Shown one piece after another: positions 9,268 through 17,356 of a stretch of 46,252 nt of DNA. The notes beneath the pieces were generated by a model, which worked only from the letters and a program-made list of their open reading frames with translations, did not search any database and was not told the DNA's origin. Source of the DNA: an uncultured Eubacteriales bacterium (lineage in GTDB: Bacteria; Bacillota; Clostridia; TANB77; CAG-508). Location of the stretch: contig CAOKHL010000013.1 of NCBI GenBank assembly GCA_948468315.1, positions 1-46,252 on the forward strand, written 5' to 3'. The translations under genes were made by a program, and so were the position numbers. Numbering within the stretch: position 1 is the stretch's first letter; every line of letters begins with the position of its first letter.

Positions 9268-9311
9268 AAAAAGAATAGCTAGTTGTAAAATTGTACTAGC
9301 TATTCTTTTTT
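9268..9311. terminator. Bidirectional terminator before the accessory island
   Basis: AAAAAGAATAGCTAGT (9268-9283) pairs perfectly with 9295-9310 across an 11-nt loop, giving U-runs in both directions. It ends the minus-strand ORF at 9327. Confidence 0.85.
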
Positions 9312-9326
9312 ATGGATTTGTAACTT

Positions 9327-9662
9327 TTATTCAAAATAGAATATCTTTCTTGGTTCATAACCATATGGTTTGTAACCCATAAAATCACACTCTTTCAACA
9401 TGAATATTCCACCAATCATTTCAAAGTTCATTCTTCCATAAAATTTACATGAAACGATATTTTTATTTTCATATATCATATATGAGAGTTTTTCTGATGG
9501 ATTAAGTTCATACATATCTTTTTTCACATCTTTACGTTCTATAAAACTATAAAACCAGTCTTTGCTTAACATCACTATAATTCTATAAGGATGTTCTTTT
9601 AACAATTCTAATATCTGCTGTTTCTGGTCTTCCTTTGTCCGTTTAATAGTTACTAATTCCAT
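9327..9662 (-). CDS. Hypothetical 111-residue protein
   Basis: Soluble, mixed-charge protein with no family I recognise. The ATG has GGAGGAAA upstream. The N-terminal half is charged and helical (TKEDQKQQILELLKEH); the C-terminal half is richer in Gly/Phe/Tyr. Codon use is unlike the rest of the window: codon 8 is CGG (9641-9639) read in frame as arginine with no frameshift, and CGT is also used. Shifting +1 at this CGG leads quickly to a stop, so it is not a recoding site. It sits at the edge of the accessory island and may be a recent arrival from another genome. Confidence 0.6.
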   Translation of the reverse strand: MELVTIKRTKEDQKQQILELLKEHPYRIIVMLSKDWFYSFIERKDVKKDMYELNPSEKLSYMIYENKNIVSCKFYGRMNFEMIGGIFMLKECDFMGYKPYGYEPRKIFYFE

Positions 9663-10034
9663 ATTCTTTTCCTCCTTAACAAGTATGTCTTTGAGTTTCT
9701 TTTTGCAATTTTTTATATTTTATATCATATCATAATTATGTAAATTTATCAATACTTTTGTATCAAATAATAAAAAATGACAAAATTTCAATTTATTTTT
9801 GGGACTTTGTCATAATTTTGGTAATGGAGCAATTTATGGGGGTATTTGCGAAAAAATTACCCGTTTTTCATGTTTATACTCCCACAATTTGCTCAAAAAA
9901 ATAATTTGATTAATCAACTGTATTATATCATTAAATTTCATTTTTTCAAGGACATATGTTTATTTTTAAGTATTGCTAAAGATTATTATGTATGATATAG
10001 TATTTATATAATTATTAGATATAGGAGATAAGCA
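9663..10034. other. Non-coding intergenic region with inverted repeats
   Basis: No ORF. ATGACAAA near 9776 pairs with TTTGTCAT near 9808. An imperfect ~20-bp inverted repeat joins the GGAGCAATTT region (~9836) to AATTTGCTC (~9888) around a short loop containing TTGCGAAAAAA. These could form RNA hairpins. The last ~60 bp carry AT-rich promoter-like sequence for the DUF4393 gene. Confidence 0.45.
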
Positions 10035-10916
10035 ATGGACGAAGAAAAAAATATTACCAATATAACAAATAATAATAATGTACCATTAAGCGCAAATGCA
10101 AGCATAAACATTTATGCAGATACAACTGAACCACTAAATAAGGTTACAGAATCAACATTAGAAGTTATTAAGCCCCCTGTTAAGAAAGGCAGCGAAATTA
10201 TTACAGGTTTATTAAGTTTTGTCAATGAAACAATCGATGCTGGATTACATATATACAAAGAAAATTTAAATTATTATAAGCAAAAATGTCATGCTAAAAT
10301 AAAAAATAAAATTGATAAAATTCCTAAAGAAAGTTTAACACCACCTGATATTGGTATACTAGGTGAAACAATGGAGAATTTAAAATATAATTTAGATAAA
10401 GATTATATTGTTGAATTATATTCAAATATTATAGCTAGAAATGTTGATAGTAGAACAAAAGATATGGTTCATCCAACATTTGTATCAATTATTAAAGATT
10501 TAAGTTATAATGATGTTGTGCTATTAGAAGCTATATATAAGTATCAAAATAAAGATCATATGAATATTCCTATAATTAGTTTAACAATTGAAAGTAATAG
10601 TGAAGCAATGGATAAAACGTTTAAAAGTAGCCGATACTTTATTGAAATAGATGATTATAATTTTGACATTATAGAACTTGGTATCTCTTTAGAAAATTTA
10701 ATTAAATTAAATTTAATATCAATTGATTTTTTACATTGGCTAAAAAATGAATCAATATATGAACAAATGAGAAATAATGCAAATACAATATATAAACATA
10801 CCTTTAAACCATTAGAAATTGCATATAACTGTGAATGTAATGTAGGTATAAAAGAAAAAGGAGTTTTTAATTTAACAAATTTAGGACAAAATTTATTAAA
10901 AATTTGCTTGTCATGA
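10035..10916 (+). CDS. Abi-alpha / DUF4393 family protein
   Basis: A 293-residue soluble protein. An Asn-rich N-terminus is followed by a region similar to Abi-alpha/DUF4393 proteins (TESTLEVIKPPVKKGSEII, then DIGILGETMENLKYNLD and LYSNIIARNVDSRT). Members of this group are linked to abortive infection and phage defence, though their action is not established. The start follows AGGAGATAA. A perfect palindromic terminator follows, so it is a one-gene unit. It neighbours the nuclease and recombinase remnants of the accessory island, which fits a defence role. Confidence 0.75.
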   Translation: MDEEKNITNITNNNNVPLSANASINIYADTTEPLNKVTESTLEVIKPPVKKGSEIITGLLSFVNETIDAGLHIYKENLNYYKQKCHAKIKNKIDKIPKESLTPPDIGILGETMENLKYNLDKDYIVELYSNIIARNVDSRTKDMVHPTFVSIIKDLSYNDVVLLEAIYKYQNKDHMNIPIISLTIESNSEAMDKTFKSSRYFIEIDDYNFDIIELGISLENLIKLNLISIDFLHWLKNESIYEQMRNNANTIYKHTFKPLEIAYNCECNVGIKEKGVFNLTNLGQNLLKICLS

Positions 10917-10931
10917 TTATATAATAAATAA

Positions 10932-10966
10932 ACCTACTTATAATTATAAGTAGGTATTTATTTTTC
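10932..10966 (+). terminator. Terminator after the Abi-alpha gene
   Basis: A 24-bp perfect palindrome (ACCTACTTATAA and its complement, 10932-10955) is followed by ATTTATTTTT. It is also positioned to end the convergent HD-hydrolase transcript. Confidence 0.8.
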
Positions 10967-10987
10967 AGCTGAATATATTTATCATAA

Positions 10988-12052
10988 TTAGTATGGTTTA
11001 AAATCAAAGTTAAATCCAATAAATTTATGAAGTTTCATATTTAAAAAGTTATTAATATCATTATTTGCAATAGTAGAAACATCTTTTATTCTACAAGTTT
11101 TATTATCCAAACTAATTAAAGGATTAATATATCTTTTTTTGCCTTTTACACTAGTACAATAAATCTCATTATTAGGCAAATCATTTTTATAAACTGAACT
11201 TCTAGTAGCATTTTGAAACTTCTCAAATGCATTTTTTATATAACTATCATCACAATTTTTAATTAATTGTATTATATCATGCTCTGAAAATTTATATAAA
11301 TCATCAACTGTAATATAGCCTTTTATATTAATTGATTTTACAATATCTGCAATAAATTGCATACAAAGTCTATCCTCATCTTCAATCCAACGAGGCCATA
11401 ATTTTGAGGTGTCATGTATAAAATTTTCACATAATTTTACATCTTTAAATGCTAGTTCATTTATATTATCTTCATTTTTAAGTATTGTTATGTTATTATA
11501 ATATTCTTCTATATTTTTAAGTTCAAATACTCTTATTTGATAAAGTCCTCCAGATAATGTATATTCAAATCTATCAGCACTTAATCTTGGAGTATCATTG
11601 TCTGCAATTGGATAAATATGATAATCAGAAACTTCTTCTACTTTTATATCGTCTCTATTTAATAAATTCATTATTTCTTTTGAATTTCTAATTATTTGTT
11701 CTGTTCTTTCTTCTGTTGATTCTTGATGTTCTGAATCTCCATTCATAAAATCAATGCAATGTTTAAAAGTTGGTGTAGCAATATCATGAAATAAACCTGA
11801 GATTGTTTGTTTTTTATCATGTGTAAAGTTCCATATAATTAGTGCTACTGCGACACTATGAGTAAGTGAAGAATAGAAATATCTATCGTTATATACTTTG
11901 GTATATAATGTACCACAAGACATTCCTATCCCATCAAGTCTCATCATCTCCGGAGTATAAATATATTCTAATAACCATTCTGGAAATTCTGGTGATAGGA
12001 TTTTTAGATAATTTCTTATTTCTTCATTTAAATTGTTTAGATATTCATTCAT
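10988..12052 (-). CDS. HD-domain phosphohydrolase
   Basis: The 354 residues carry an HD metal site: H65 (SSLTHSV), H89-D90 (GLFHD), H98 (FKH) and D160 (SADRFEY). This is the layout of dGTPase-like HD hydrolases, which cleave phosphate from nucleotides or similar substrates; the substrate here is unknown. The ATG is 1 nt from the stop of the upstream DUF1016 gene, with its Shine-Dalgarno inside that gene, so the two are translationally coupled. The pairing with a nuclease in an accessory island suggests a defence function, by inference. Confidence 0.75.
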   Translation of the reverse strand: MNEYLNNLNEEIRNYLKILSPEFPEWLLEYIYTPEMMRLDGIGMSCGTLYTKVYNDRYFYSSLTHSVAVALIIWNFTHDKKQTISGLFHDIATPTFKHCIDFMNGDSEHQESTEERTEQIIRNSKEIMNLLNRDDIKVEEVSDYHIYPIADNDTPRLSADRFEYTLSGGLYQIRVFELKNIEEYYNNITILKNEDNINELAFKDVKLCENFIHDTSKLWPRWIEDEDRLCMQFIADIVKSINIKGYITVDDLYKFSEHDIIQLIKNCDDSYIKNAFEKFQNATRSSVYKNDLPNNEIYCTSVKGKKRYINPLISLDNKTCRIKDVSTIANNDINNFLNMKLHKFIGFNFDFKPY

Positions 12053-12053
12053 A

Positions 12054-13100
12054 TTAGTTTTCTCCCTCTTTATCTATTATCGTATTAGTTTCAATTTGTT
12101 TCTTTTCTTCTTCAATAGTTTGCTTTAATTCTTCAACAGTTGGTAAATATAATTGATATTTTGAAGTAAATATATTTTTATTACCTTCTGGTAATGTAAA
12201 TTCTACTACAACATCATTTTTTTCTGAACAAAGCAATATACCAATAGGTTCATTTTCTCCATCTACCATTCGAGTTCTTTTATAGTAATTTACATACATC
12301 TGCATTTGTCCCACATCTTGATGGGTTAGTTTCCCAGTTTTTAAATCTATTAAAACAAAACACTTTGCTAATCTATTGTAAAATACTAGGTCAATATAAA
12401 AATTTTCTCCACCTAGATTTATTCTTTGTTGTCTTGCTACAAAAGAAAAACCTTTTCCTAACTCTAGTAAAAATTCTTGTAAATGTTCTATTAAAGCATT
12501 CTCTAAATCTTTTTCCAAATATCTTTTGTTTTCTTTTAATCCTAAAAATTCTAATACAGTTGGATCTTTTACTAAATCGTCTGGTTTTGTTATTTCGTGT
12601 CCCCTATTTGCAATTGCTAAAACTTCATCTTTTTCTTTGCTTAAGGTTAATCTTTCGAATAATAAAGATGATTTTTGCCTGTCTAATTCCCTTACTGACC
12701 ATTTTGAATTTATACATTCATTATAATAAAATTTTCTCATAGTTTCATCTTTTATTTTTGACAATTCTATATAATGACTCCAACTCAATTCGTCAGACAG
12801 TGTCTGACAATTTTGAAACATTGTATAAAAAATTTTCATATTTTTAAGATTGGTTTGTGAATAACCTTTTCCAAATTCTTTTGTTAATCGTTCCGATAAT
12901 TGTTTTAAAATTTGTTTTCCATAATCTGCTCTGTGTTTTCCTTTTTGTTCTTCTTCAATAATTTGTCTACCAACATTCCAAGCAGATTTTACCATTTCAA
13001 CATTTATATTTTTATATATATTTATTCTTGCTTTTAATATAGTATTTCTTATATTATTGTAAAAATTCTCATCAATTCCATTTATTAACATATTGTCCAT
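12054..13100 (-). CDS. DUF1016 / YhcG-type PD-(D/E)XK nuclease
   Basis: The 348 residues match the DUF1016 plan. The N-terminal DUF1016_N domain contains SAWNVGRQIIEEEQ, YGKQILKQLSERL and LSWSHYIEL. The C-terminal nuclease domain contains FYIDLVFYN and VLIDLKTGKL, which give the D...(D)xK active site, then VGQMQMYVNYYK. Such proteins cut DNA and are often mobile or defence-linked. It is the first gene of an operon with the HD hydrolase. A 29-bp palindrome sits immediately upstream of its ribosome binding site, and its core recurs inside the gene. Confidence 0.88.
   Translation of the reverse strand: MDNMLINGIDENFYNNIRNTILKARINIYKNINVEMVKSAWNVGRQIIEEEQKGKHRADYGKQILKQLSERLTKEFGKGYSQTNLKNMKIFYTMFQNCQTLSDELSWSHYIELSKIKDETMRKFYYNECINSKWSVRELDRQKSSLLFERLTLSKEKDEVLAIANRGHEITKPDDLVKDPTVLEFLGLKENKRYLEKDLENALIEHLQEFLLELGKGFSFVARQQRINLGGENFYIDLVFYNRLAKCFVLIDLKTGKLTHQDVGQMQMYVNYYKRTRMVDGENEPIGILLCSEKNDVVVEFTLPEGNKNIFTSKYQLYLPTVEELKQTIEEEKKQIETNTIIDKEGEN
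12788..12812. repeat. Internal copy of the GTCAGACA palindrome
   Basis: GTCAGACA-G-TGTCTGAC flanked by AATT on both sides, within the DUF1016 coding sequence. It encodes the segment CQTLSD just before LSWSHY. The same core is the palindrome at 13117-13145. Confidence 0.75.
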
Positions 13101-13116
13101 AATTTATCATCCTTTC

Positions 13117-13145
13117 AAATTCGTCAGACAGTGTCTGACGAATTT
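13117..13145. promoter_or_regulatory. 29-bp perfect palindrome upstream of the DUF1016 gene
   Basis: AAATTCGTCAGACA and its exact complement flank a single central base. It abuts the Shine-Dalgarno site, so it may be an operator or an mRNA hairpin controlling the nuclease operon. The 13146-13314 stretch beyond contains another imperfect hairpin (GGTTTGGGAC/GTCCCATAAACC) and no ORF. Confidence 0.7.
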
Positions 13146-13314
13146 AAGTATATCATATTTTTTTCCATTTTTTCATTAAATTTACAAAATATCTACAAAT
13201 TATTTTTAGGGTTTGGGACTTAGTCCCATAAACCAAATTTTGACTAGGGAGGAAAAATTTATTGCTTGTTAGAGTTCCAGTGGGTATACAAAAATTATTT
13301 AAAGCAGAATTTTT

Positions 13315-13866
<552 letters not shown>

Positions 13867-13899
13867 ATTGTTTTCGTCTGGTGCGACGATTTTACTTAA

Positions 13900-13975
13900 T
13901 GGAGCCACTAAGCAGAATCGAACTGCTGACCTACGGGTTACGAATCCGTTGCTCTACCAACTGAGCTATAGTGGC
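13900..13975 (-). tRNA. tRNA-Thr (anticodon CGT)
   Basis: The 76-nt sequence folds as a tRNA: acceptor GCCACTA/TAGTGGC, D arm GCTCAGTTGGTAGAGC, anticodon loop TTCGTAA, T arm AGCAG-TTCGATT-CTGCT, and an encoded CCA end. The anticodon CGT reads ACG, threonine. The anticodon stem ACGGA/CCCGT has one A-C mismatch at the loop-closing pair. It forms the right border of the accessory island. Confidence 0.92.
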
Positions 13976-13993
13976 ATAAAAGATTAGTGAAAA

Positions 13994-14734
13994 CTATTTT
14001 CCACTAATCACATTAGAATTTTCCTTATTAACAACAGTAGTTGTAGATTTAACAATCTGAACCCTATCCCCCACATTTAAACCATATGTAATTTCTACAT
14101 AATAATCATCAGAAATACCAGTTTTTATATCAACAGGTATTGTTGTTCCATCTAATTGAACAACATCCACAAATTCTTTATTTTCTTCATTTCTTTGTAT
14201 TGCTTCTATTGGAAGAGCTACAACATTTTCAGCCTTTTCAATTATTACAGTACAATTTACAGACATATTTTCTTCAATTCTATCATCTGGGTTAGTTATT
14301 TCTATATTTAATGTAGACATATTATTATCTTGATTAATTTTTATGACTTTCCCCACATAATTTAAAATTTGCTCATCCCTTTTGCCTGAGATTTCAACTT
14401 CTTGTCCTATTTTTGCTTTTCCAAGGTCTTTATTATCAATTGATAAAGTAATTTGATATGTTTTTTCTATATTTTCTTGTGGCATATCGGTTATACCTTC
14501 TTGAGGTTGATTTACATTTTCATCAATATTTCTTTCTTTATATTCAACAACTCCGCTTCCTGTCAATATATTTTTTATAGTAACAGTAGTAGCCTTCATT
14601 TCTATTATACTTGTTGTAGTAACTGTACTTTCTCCTTTATTCTTTGATTTTTGACTTACAAAAATACTATATCCTAATGAAATAGCTAGTGCTATACCCA
14701 TTATTAATATTATAATCCATGATTTATTTTTCAT
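13994..14734 (-). CDS. HlyD-like membrane fusion/adaptor protein
   Basis: The 246 residues begin with one membrane helix (IIILIMGIALAISLGYSI). They continue with barrel-like segments typical of periplasmic-adaptor/HlyD proteins (KAKIGQEVEISGK, MSVNCTVIIEKAENVVALPIEAI, then ITYGLNVGDRVQIV). These usually pair with an ABC exporter, but none is adjacent. The usual lipoyl/coiled-coil hairpin is reduced, making this a short member. The ATG follows GAGGCG. It may work with a transporter encoded elsewhere. Confidence 0.65.
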   Translation of the reverse strand: MKNKSWIIILIMGIALAISLGYSIFVSQKSKNKGESTVTTTSIIEMKATTVTIKNILTGSGVVEYKERNIDENVNQPQEGITDMPQENIEKTYQITLSIDNKDLGKAKIGQEVEISGKRDEQILNYVGKVIKINQDNNMSTLNIEITNPDDRIEENMSVNCTVIIEKAENVVALPIEAIQRNEENKEFVDVVQLDGTTIPVDIKTGISDDYYVEITYGLNVGDRVQIVKSTTTVVNKENSNVISGK

Positions 14735-14812
14735 ATAATCGCCTCTTTATCTATCAATTGTATATTATTATAAATGAAAAAACTGAAAAATACAACCTTT
14801 TTTCAATTTTTG

Positions 14813-14841
14813 TTGATGAATTTAATTTTTTGTAGTATTAT
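14813..14841 (+). promoter_or_regulatory. Predicted promoter of tsaE-tsaB-rimI
   Basis: TTGATG and TATTAT are separated by 17 nt and lie about 35 nt before the tsaE ATG. AGAGAGGA provides the ribosome binding site. Confidence 0.55.
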
Positions 14842-14874
14842 ATACTTATATTTTTAAGAGAGGATTTTACTTAT

Positions 14875-15375
14875 ATGAAAACTTTTAATTTAACATCAAA
14901 TTCAAGTAATCAAACAATGGATATTGCAAAATCACTTGCAAAATATTTATCAAATAGTGATGTTATAGTTCTTACAGGAGAACTTGGCTCAGGTAAAACC
15001 AAATTTACAGAAGGTTTTTTAAGTTATTTTGGATTAGAAAATGAAATCTCTAGCCCTACTTTCAATATAGTTAATGAATATTTAGCTCCTCAAAACAATA
15101 TTTACCATTTTGATGTTTACAGATTATCTGACACAGATGAATTTTATGCAATTGGTGGAGAAGAATATTTCGAAAAAGGCATTTGTTTAATAGAATGGGG
15201 AGAATTAATAGAAGAAGCTCTTCCTTTTGAATATATACAAATCTCTTTTGAAAAAGATTTATCACAAGAAGACACACGTCTATTACAATTTCAAGCATTT
15301 GGAACAAAATATGAAACAATATTAGATAATTTCAATAATGATATAAAATATATACTTACCAAAGGAGGAATTTAA
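14875..15375 (+). CDS. tsaE: tRNA threonylcarbamoyladenosine biosynthesis ATPase TsaE
   Basis: P-loop ATPase that works with TsaB and TsaD to form t6A at position 37 of ANN-decoding tRNAs. GELGSGKTKF (about residues 37-46) is the Walker A site, SSPTFNIVNEY the conserved switch segment, and LIEWGE the characteristic C-terminal motif. At 166 residues it is slightly longer than many members. It is directly followed by tsaB with no gap, then rimI, the usual gene order in Firmicutes. Confidence 0.94.
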   Translation: MKTFNLTSNSSNQTMDIAKSLAKYLSNSDVIVLTGELGSGKTKFTEGFLSYFGLENEISSPTFNIVNEYLAPQNNIYHFDVYRLSDTDEFYAIGGEEYFEKGICLIEWGELIEEALPFEYIQISFEKDLSQEDTRLLQFQAFGTKYETILDNFNNDIKYILTKGGI

Positions 15376-16071
15376 TTGAAAATATTAAGTATCACTACAT
15401 CAAGCCCAATTTGTGGAGTTGCAATCTTGGAAGAATGTAATACAGTAAAAGAAATATCCTTAAATAACGGTTTAACTCATTCAGAAACATTACTTCCTAT
15501 TATAAAACAAATTCTTGATGAAACAAACCTACAATTAACTGATATCAATCTACTTGTTTCTGATATTGGACCAGGTTCTTTTACAGGTATTCGTATTGGA
15601 ATTTCAACATTAAAAGCATTTATAGATAGTTTAGATATCCCAAGTATTGGAATTAACTCACTTGAAGCTCTAAGTTTCAATACTAAAAATCAAGGAATTA
15701 TCTGTTCTTTAATTGACGCAAAAAAAGATAATATATATAGTGAAATCTTTGAAAATATTGATGGAAATCACATTATAAGACGTAATCCATCATTTGAAAA
15801 TATAGATACATTTCTTTCAGAATTAAAAGATATAAATCCTAATTATGCTATAACTTTTATTGGAGATGGTGCTATAAATTATAAAGAAAAAATCTTAGAC
15901 TATTTACCTAATTCTAACTTTGTCTCACAAAATAATTTGTCACCTGTAAATGTTGGAATTGCTGGATTTTATAATTACCAAAAAGGAATTACTCCTGTTC
16001 CCCAACCTCTATACCTTAGAAAATCCGAGGCAGAAAAGAAAATGGAGGAAAAAATAAATGCTTCAAAATAA
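15376..16071 (+). CDS. tsaB: tRNA threonylcarbamoyladenosine biosynthesis protein TsaB
   Basis: ASKHA-fold partner of TsaD in t6A synthesis. Shows the N-terminal LSITTSSPICGVAIL, the diagnostic SDIGPGSFTGIRIG (about residues 63-76) and a C-terminal PVPQPLYLRKSEAE tail. The 231-residue length is normal. The start is TTG with AAAGGAGG upstream, directly after the tsaE stop. Its 3' end overlaps rimI by 14 nt, which implies translational coupling. Confidence 0.94.
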   Translation: MKILSITTSSPICGVAILEECNTVKEISLNNGLTHSETLLPIIKQILDETNLQLTDINLLVSDIGPGSFTGIRIGISTLKAFIDSLDIPSIGINSLEALSFNTKNQGIICSLIDAKKDNIYSEIFENIDGNHIIRRNPSFENIDTFLSELKDINPNYAITFIGDGAINYKEKILDYLPNSNFVSQNNLSPVNVGIAGFYNYQKGITPVPQPLYLRKSEAEKKMEEKINASK

Positions 16072-16502
16072 TTTTAATATTTCTATTATGAAAATTGAAG
16101 ATTTAGAAAATATAAAAGACACATTAGAAATTGACTTTGATGACTTCTGGAATTACAATATTTTCAAAAGTGAACTCGAAAATCCTAATTCAATTTACTT
16201 TGTTGCTAAAGAAGATAATGAGATTGTTGGATTTATAGGGCTTCTAATTGTTTTTGAGGAAGCAGATATTACTAATATTGTAGTAAAAAAGTCATTTAGA
16301 GGTAAACGGTATTTCTAATATTATTATGGATTATTTAATAAAATTTTGTAAAAATAATTTAATATCCAAAATTAATCTTGAAGTTAATTCTTCTAATAAT
16401 ATTGCAATTTCCCTTTATAAAAAATGGGGATTTGAGCAAGTTGGAAACAGAAAAAATTATTATAAAGATAATGATGGTTTATTATTTTCTAAAATTTTAT
16501 AA
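16058..16502 (+). CDS. rimI: Ribosomal-protein-alanine N-acetyltransferase RimI, with one CGG +1 frameshift
   Basis: GNAT acetyltransferase usually found with tsaB. The zero frame runs 83 codons to CGG at 16307-16309 and stops soon after. Omitting the C gives GGT and restores RGKGISNIIMDYLI, the acetyl-CoA-binding RGxG loop, then NLEVNSSNNIAISLYKKWGF and VGNRKNYY to the stop at 16502. The rebuilt length is 147, normal for RimI. The interrupted residue is the essential glycine of the cofactor loop, so the unshifted 86-residue product would not be active. No other lesion is present. Likely recoded, not dead. Confidence 0.85.
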
Positions 16503-16592
16503 AATAAGACAAAAGGGACAGAGGATAAAAGGGACAGGTCTTTTCGCGAAAAGACCTGTCCCTTTTATCCTCTGTCCCTTTTGTCTTATTTT
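16501..16592. repeat. 92-bp perfect palindrome between rimI and the SDR gene
   Basis: Bases 16501-16546 are exactly complementary to 16547-16592, centred on TTTTCG/CGAAAA. Each arm holds two GGGACAG units. The rimI stop lies at its left edge and the SDR stop (16586-16588) lies inside its right arm, with a T-run following. It probably acts as a terminator for both convergent genes and resembles REP-type mobile palindromes. Confidence 0.9.
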
Positions 16593-17341
16593 TTTCTTTC
16601 TTGCATATAATAACAAACCTTAGCAACTATAAAATTTGGCGTTATTTTTGAAAAGAACTTAGCCAATTTTATTGTAAAACCAGGTATAATATCGAATTTA
16701 CCTCTTAAAAATTTATTTATAGCATATTTAGCAACATATTCACTAGCTTTAGAACTTAAATTAAATTTCACTCCTGCAATATTATTAAAATTAGTATTTA
16801 CTGGTCCAGGTTGAAGAACACTTATCTGAACATTTGATTTTTTCTTATTTAACTCTTCCCTTATTCCCTCAGATAATCTTAATACATATGCTTTAGAAGC
16901 GTAATATGCACACATCAAAGGACCTGGTATACTTCCAGCTATTGAAGATACATTTAATATTCTTCCTTTATCTTTTTTGACCATGTCTTGTAAATATAAT
17001 TTTGTTAAAATATGAACAGCTACAATATTAGTTTTAATTAAATTTAGTTCCTTTTGTAAATCTGTTTCATCAAAATATCCAAATACCCCAAATCCTGCAT
17101 TATTTACTAATATATCAATATCTCTGTTTTCTTCATAAAGTTTCATACAATTTTCTTCTATTGACAAATCCATAATAACAACTTTTATATTTACTTTATA
17201 TTCCCTATTAAGCTCTACCTTTAAATCATTTAATCTTTTTCCATCTCTTGCAACTAAAATTAAATCATAACTTTTATTAGCAAATTCCCTTGCCATATCT
17301 CTTCCTATTCCAGAAGATGCTCCCGTTATCAAAACTTTCAT
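16586..17341 (-). CDS. Short-chain dehydrogenase/reductase
   Basis: NAD(P)-dependent oxidoreductase of the classical SDR type. Shows TGASSGIG (residues 7-14, cofactor site), NNAGFGVFG, the catalytic serine in NVSSIAGS and YYASKAY (the YxxxK pair), then QPGPVNTNF. The 251-residue length is typical. The C-terminal region KLAKFFSKITPNFIVAKVCYYMQ resembles DltE-like SDRs; the substrate is unknown. It follows the transketolase N-terminal gene by 15 nt, so they likely share a transcript. Confidence 0.85.
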   Translation of the reverse strand: MKVLITGASSGIGRDMAREFANKSYDLILVARDGKRLNDLKVELNREYKVNIKVVIMDLSIEENCMKLYEENRDIDILVNNAGFGVFGYFDETDLQKELNLIKTNIVAVHILTKLYLQDMVKKDKGRILNVSSIAGSIPGPLMCAYYASKAYVLRLSEGIREELNKKKSNVQISVLQPGPVNTNFNNIAGVKFNLSSKASEYVAKYAINKFLRGKFDIIPGFTIKLAKFFSKITPNFIVAKVCYYMQERKK

Positions 17342-17356
17342 TTTAAAACATTCTCC

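Noticed and set aside
9639-9641. A seventh CGG frameshift site in the 9327-9662 ORF
   Set aside because: The unshifted frame continues for 103 more codons with an ordinary composition, while the +1 frame meets a stop within about ten codons.
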